From Thermoanaerobaculia bacterium (GTDB lineage Bacteria; Acidobacteriota; Thermoanaerobaculia; Multivoradales; UBA5704), in assembly GCA_025937035.1 (NCBI GenBank), contig JAICSG010000157.1, positions 1-8,025 of the forward strand: a stretch of 8,025 nt of DNA, written 5' to 3'. The position numbers and the translations under genes were made by a program. Below, in pieces: positions 5,469-8,025 of this stretch. The notes beneath the pieces are model-generated. The model saw nothing but the letters and a program-made list of their open reading frames with translations. It was not told the DNA's origin and did not search any database. How positions within the stretch are numbered: position 1 is the first letter of the stretch; the number at the start of each line of letters is the position of its first letter.

Positions 5469-5612
5469 ATGAAGAAGCAGAACACCGTCAAGTTGAGCCT
5501 CAACCGCGAGACGCTGCAGGCCCTCGAAAAGACTCAGCTCGAAGGCGTGGCAGGAGGTAACACCGCGCTCAGTTGTTTCACCGGCTGCACCTGCGGAACC
5601 AAGTATTGCTGA
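5469..5612 (+). CDS. Lanthipeptide-like RiPP precursor 2
   Basis: A 47-residue peptide. The leader (1-30) carries VKLSLNRETLQALE at 7-20 and ends LEGVAGG (24-30), the form of class I lanthipeptide and double-glycine precursors. The predicted 17-residue core, after G30, has C36, C40, C42 and C47 with S35, T32, T38, T41 and T44 placed N-terminal to cysteines (T32-x3-C36, T38-x3-C42, T44-x2-C47), suitable for lanthionine or methyllanthionine rings. AAAGGAG at 5455-5461 lies 7 bases before the ATG. An in-frame ATG at 5445 exists but would place this site inside the gene. It is divergent from precursor 1 and convergent with the OPT gene. No modification enzyme lies on its strand, so it would rely on enzymes encoded elsewhere or on the minus-strand operon. 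It is too short for routine gene callers. Confidence 0.8.
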   Translation: MKKQNTVKLSLNRETLQALEKTQLEGVAGGNTALSCFTGCTCGTKYC

Positions 5613-5629
5613 AAGTCCGCCGCTCTCCT

Positions 5630-5658
5630 GCCCTCCCCTCCCGCCAGGAGGGGAGGGC
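5630..5658. terminator. Hairpin between convergent precursor 2 and OPT genes
   Basis: A perfect inverted repeat of 12 pairs (CCCTCCCCTCC / GGAGGGGAGGG plus a closing G-C) with a 5-base loop lies between the stop of precursor 2 (5612) and the stop of the OPT gene (5670). It is well placed as a bidirectional transcription end, but no T run follows on either strand, so it is not a classical intrinsic terminator. Confidence 0.5.
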
Positions 5659-5669
5659 GTGCTGAGACG

Positions 5670-7667
5670 TTATCCCGCCCGCCGCCGCCTCAGCGATCCG
5701 TACCAGAGATAGACGCAGAGCGCCACGAAGAGCAGGGCCGAGACGATCTGCGAGACCCAATCGACGTCGAAGAAGGGGGTCTTGATCAGATCCTCCCGAT
5801 ACCAGGGGAAGAGGCGCAGGGCCGCGCCGAAGACGCCGCCCAGCGCGCCGCCGGCCATCAGGCCCGAGGCGATGATCACCCCCCGCTCGCGGACGCTCCG
5901 CCCCTCCTCGCCGCCCATGGTCTCGGAGCGGCGGTTCAGCCAGTGGGAGAGGAAGCCGCCCACCAGCGCCGGCGTGTTCAGCTCCAGAGGGAGGTACATG
6001 CCGAGCGCGAAGATCAGCGGCGGAATCCCCAGCAGCTCGACGAGGATGGCGACCACCGCGCCGACGGCGAAGAGGGCGTACGGGATCGGCTGCTGGCTCA
6101 TGAACCCCTGGACGAGCGCCTTCATGATCGAGGCCTGCGGGGAGGCCAGAACTACCCGGGCATCCCCCGGCGCCGCCTCGCCGAATTGAAAGGTTTTCGC
6201 CAGCAGCACGATGGTCAGCGCCGCCGCCACCGCCGAGGCCAGGATGCCCAGGAACTTCACCCGCTCTTGCACCGCGGGCGTGTTACCCAGCCAGTAGCCG
6301 GTCTTGAGGTCGGTGATCACCTGCCCCGAGACCGAGAGCGCCGTGCAGACCATGCCGGCGACCGCCATCACGAAGAACATGCCGGTGGTCCCGGAGAGGC
6401 CGAAGCGCAGCATTACGATCGAGGAGATGATGATCGTCAGCATCGTCATCCCCGAGACCGGGTTGCGGGCCGTGGTGGCGATGGCGTTCGCCGCCACCGA
6501 GGCGAAGAAGAAGGAGAAGACGAGGGTCAACAGCAGGCCGACCAGGGCCGCCAGCAGCGTTCCCTCCAGGGTGTTGAAGAAGACCCCCGCCACCACCGCG
6601 GTGAGGATGACGCCGATCAGGATGGTGGTGATCGGCATGTCGCGGTCGGTGCGCTCCTGGGCCCCGTCCTCGCCGTGCTTGAAGGCCTTGGCCGCGATCG
6701 CGAAGGAGCCCTGGATGATGCGCAGCGACTTGAGGACGCCGAAGATGCCGGCGGTGGCGATGGCGCCGACCCCGATGAAACGGACGTAGTTGCGGAAGAT
6801 CGCCGCGGCGTCCATGTCAGGGGTGATCGGCTTGCTCAGGTAGCCGGCGAGGGCGGTATCGCGGCCGAAGTACCAGACCAGCGGCACCAGCACGAAGTTC
6901 GCGAGGGCGCCGCCCGCGCAGAGGATCGCCGACGAGCGCAGGCCCATCACGTAGCCGAGCCCCAGGATGAACGAGATGGCGTCGAAGCGGAGCACGAGCT
7001 TGGCGCGGTCGGCGAGCACCTTCATCCCCGGGATGAACTGGAAGTCGATCGTCTCGCGCCAGACCTGGAAGGTGGTGACGAAGAAGTCGTAGACCGCCGC
7101 GATGCCCGTCGCCTGGAGGAGGAGCGCGGCCTGTGAGCCCCCCTTCTCGCCGGTGACCAGGACCTCGGTGATCGCCGTTGCCTCCGGATAGGGGAACTCG
7201 CCGTGCGTCTCGCGCACGAAGTAGCGCCGCAGGGGGATCAGGAAGAGGACGCCCAGGCAGCCGCCGGCGATCAGGATGAAGGTGGTCTGCAGCGGGTGCG
7301 GCGAGAGCTGGAGGATGTAGAAGGCCGGCAGGGTGAAGATCGCCCCCGCGACGATGCCGCCGGAGGTGCCGCCGATGTTGGTGAGGATGACGTTCTCCAG
7401 CAGCGTCGAGCGGCGCCGGAAAGTCCGCGCGAGGCCGATGGCGAGAATGGAGATCGGGATCGACGCCTCCATCACCTGCCCGACCTTGAGCCCCGAATAG
7501 GCCGAGGCGATGGTGAAGACGACGCACAGGAAGAGACCCCAGCCGACCGAGCGCACGGTCGCCTCCTCCTGGCGGGCCCCGGGGGGGACGATCGGGGCGT
7601 AGGTCTCGCCAGGGGCGAGGGTCCGATAGGCGTTCTCGGGCAGGGACTTCGTATCAGGAGCGTCCAT
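5670..7667 (-). CDS. OPT-family oligopeptide transporter
   Basis: A 665-residue inner-membrane protein of the OPT (oligopeptide/YSL) family, which imports small peptides or metal-chelate complexes using the proton gradient. About 14-16 hydrophobic segments span from residue 42 to 657. Family motifs are visible: SGLKVGQVMEASIP (58-71), NIGGTSGGIVAGAI (97-110), HGEFPYPEATAITEVL (155-170), NPVSGMTMLTI (402-412), GYWLGNTPAVQE (457-468) and ALGMYLPLELNTPALVGG (554-571). The length fits the bacterial branch of the family. The start is supported by GGAGGAG five bases upstream of the ATG. It lies 78 bases downstream of lpxC on the same strand and may share its transcript. The substrate cannot be told from the sequence; specific export of the nearby precursor peptides is unlikely, because family members are importers. 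Confidence 0.92.
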   Translation of the reverse strand: MDAPDTKSLPENAYRTLAPGETYAPIVPPGARQEEATVRSVGWGLFLCVVFTIASAYSGLKVGQVMEASIPISILAIGLARTFRRRSTLLENVILTNIGGTSGGIVAGAIFTLPAFYILQLSPHPLQTTFILIAGGCLGVLFLIPLRRYFVRETHGEFPYPEATAITEVLVTGEKGGSQAALLLQATGIAAVYDFFVTTFQVWRETIDFQFIPGMKVLADRAKLVLRFDAISFILGLGYVMGLRSSAILCAGGALANFVLVPLVWYFGRDTALAGYLSKPITPDMDAAAIFRNYVRFIGVGAIATAGIFGVLKSLRIIQGSFAIAAKAFKHGEDGAQERTDRDMPITTILIGVILTAVVAGVFFNTLEGTLLAALVGLLLTLVFSFFFASVAANAIATTARNPVSGMTMLTIIISSIVMLRFGLSGTTGMFFVMAVAGMVCTALSVSGQVITDLKTGYWLGNTPAVQERVKFLGILASAVAAALTIVLLAKTFQFGEAAPGDARVVLASPQASIMKALVQGFMSQQPIPYALFAVGAVVAILVELLGIPPLIFALGMYLPLELNTPALVGGFLSHWLNRRSETMGGEEGRSVRERGVIIASGLMAGGALGGVFGAALRLFPWYREDLIKTPFFDVDWVSQIVSALLFVALCVYLWYGSLRRRRAG

Positions 7668-7745
7668 CCGTACTCCTCCAGGATCGTTCTCTGCGTCGGA
7701 AAGGGCGCGGTAACTTTAACCCAGATCGGAACGCCCGTGGCCCGC

Positions 7746-8025
7746 TTACCCGGAGACGATCTTCCGCAGCAGCGCGATGTTGTCGCGGTGGCCGGTGAGA
7801 CGGGCGGTGACCTTGCCGCGGATGGGGTATCCGAGGAGGTAGAGGTCGCCGATGATGTCGAGGATCTTGTGGCGGACGAACTCGTCCGGGAAGCGCAGGC
7901 CCTCGGGGTTGAGGATGCGCTGCTCGTCCATGACGATGGCGTTCTCCAGCGAGCCGCCGCGCGCCAGGCCCATCTTCTTGAGCATCTCCACGTCGCGCAG
8001 GAAGCCGAAGGTGCGCGCGCGGCAG
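7746..8025 (-). CDS. lpxC: UDP-3-O-acyl-N-acetylglucosamine deacetylase, C-terminal part (partial)
   Basis: Only the last 92 residues are inside the window; the frame runs off the right edge. LpxC is the zinc deacetylase that commits precursors to lipid A synthesis in the cytoplasm. The visible part has RTFGFLRD followed by [13 protein letters not shown], then [23 protein letters not shown]. The last segment holds the conserved H-K-x2-D-x3-D (zinc-binding His and Asp plus the catalytic region). The C-terminal GHRDNIALL holds the general-acid histidine. The N-terminal zinc ligand is outside the window. The gene ends 78 bases before the OPT gene. It indicates a diderm organism with lipopolysaccharide. 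Confidence 0.95.
   Translation of the reverse strand, partial: CRARTFGFLRDVEMLKKMGLARGGSLENAIVMDEQRILNPEGLRFPDEFVRHKILDIIGDLYLLGYPIRGKVTARLTGHRDNIALLRKIVSG

Noticed and set aside
5445..5612. In-frame upstream ATG for precursor 2
   Set aside because: It lies in a stem-loop and would place the good AAAGGAG site inside the coding region; the family leader begins at the ATG at 5469.
5670..7667. OPT transporter as the dedicated exporter of the RiPP products
   Set aside because: OPT proteins are proton-driven importers of small peptides or chelates, and the gene is convergent with precursor 2 and close behind lpxC, not in the RiPP block.
1..8025. CRISPR array, tRNA, rRNA or transposase gene
   Set aside because: No regularly spaced repeats, cloverleaf-like segments, rRNA signatures or transposase motifs were seen on either strand.

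Overview
The window looks like a chromosomal piece from a GC-rich, Gram-negative (diderm) bacterium. The partial lpxC at the right edge implies a lipid A outer membrane. The combination of LpxC, an OPT-family transporter and short peptides with a 'KLxLNxETL' leader resembles what is known from Acidobacteriota (Thermoanaerobaculia-like genomes). That placement is an inference from general resemblance, not a database result.

Layout. Left (1-2284): a small secreted cysteine-rich protein on the minus strand (50-283) with a hairpin after its stop. Then comes a plus-strand pair, pepT (tripeptide aminopeptidase, 486-1745) and a DinB/YfiT-like helical-bundle protein (1757-2284), 11 bases apart. Middle (2220-5612): a minus-strand block read right to left. 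It consists of a short lanthipeptide-like precursor (4921-5088), an unrecognised 131-residue protein (4213-4608) and a B12-binding-domain radical SAM protein (2220-4127, TTG start). A second precursor with a closely similar leader lies on the plus strand (5469-5612), divergent from the first across a 380-base non-coding region. Right (5670-8025): an OPT-family membrane transporter (5670-7667) and the C-terminal 92 residues of LpxC, both on the minus strand.

How the genes may work together. The two precursors share the leader signature V/G-K-L-(S/T)-L-N-(R/K)-E-T-L but have different cysteine/serine/threonine-rich tails, which is typical of ribosomally made, modified peptides (RiPPs). No LanB, LanC, LanM, peptidase or dedicated exporter is in the window. 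If these are lanthipeptides, the dehydratase and cyclase must be elsewhere. The only candidate modification enzyme here is the cobalamin-type radical SAM protein, which has its own upstream partner gene and a likely promoter of its own. Calling this a RiPP locus with a B12-radical-SAM tailoring step is the main hypothesis of this annotation, and it is not proven. PepT, the OPT transporter and LpxC are ordinary housekeeping or nutrition genes, although PepT and the OPT protein both act on small peptides.

Non-coding structure is rich between 4128 and 5660. It includes an intercistronic hairpin, a compound palindrome resembling a dispersed REP/MITE-type repeat, three plausible sigma-70-like promoters, a 5'-UTR stem-loop ahead of the second precursor, and a perfect GC-rich hairpin between the convergent second precursor and OPT gene.
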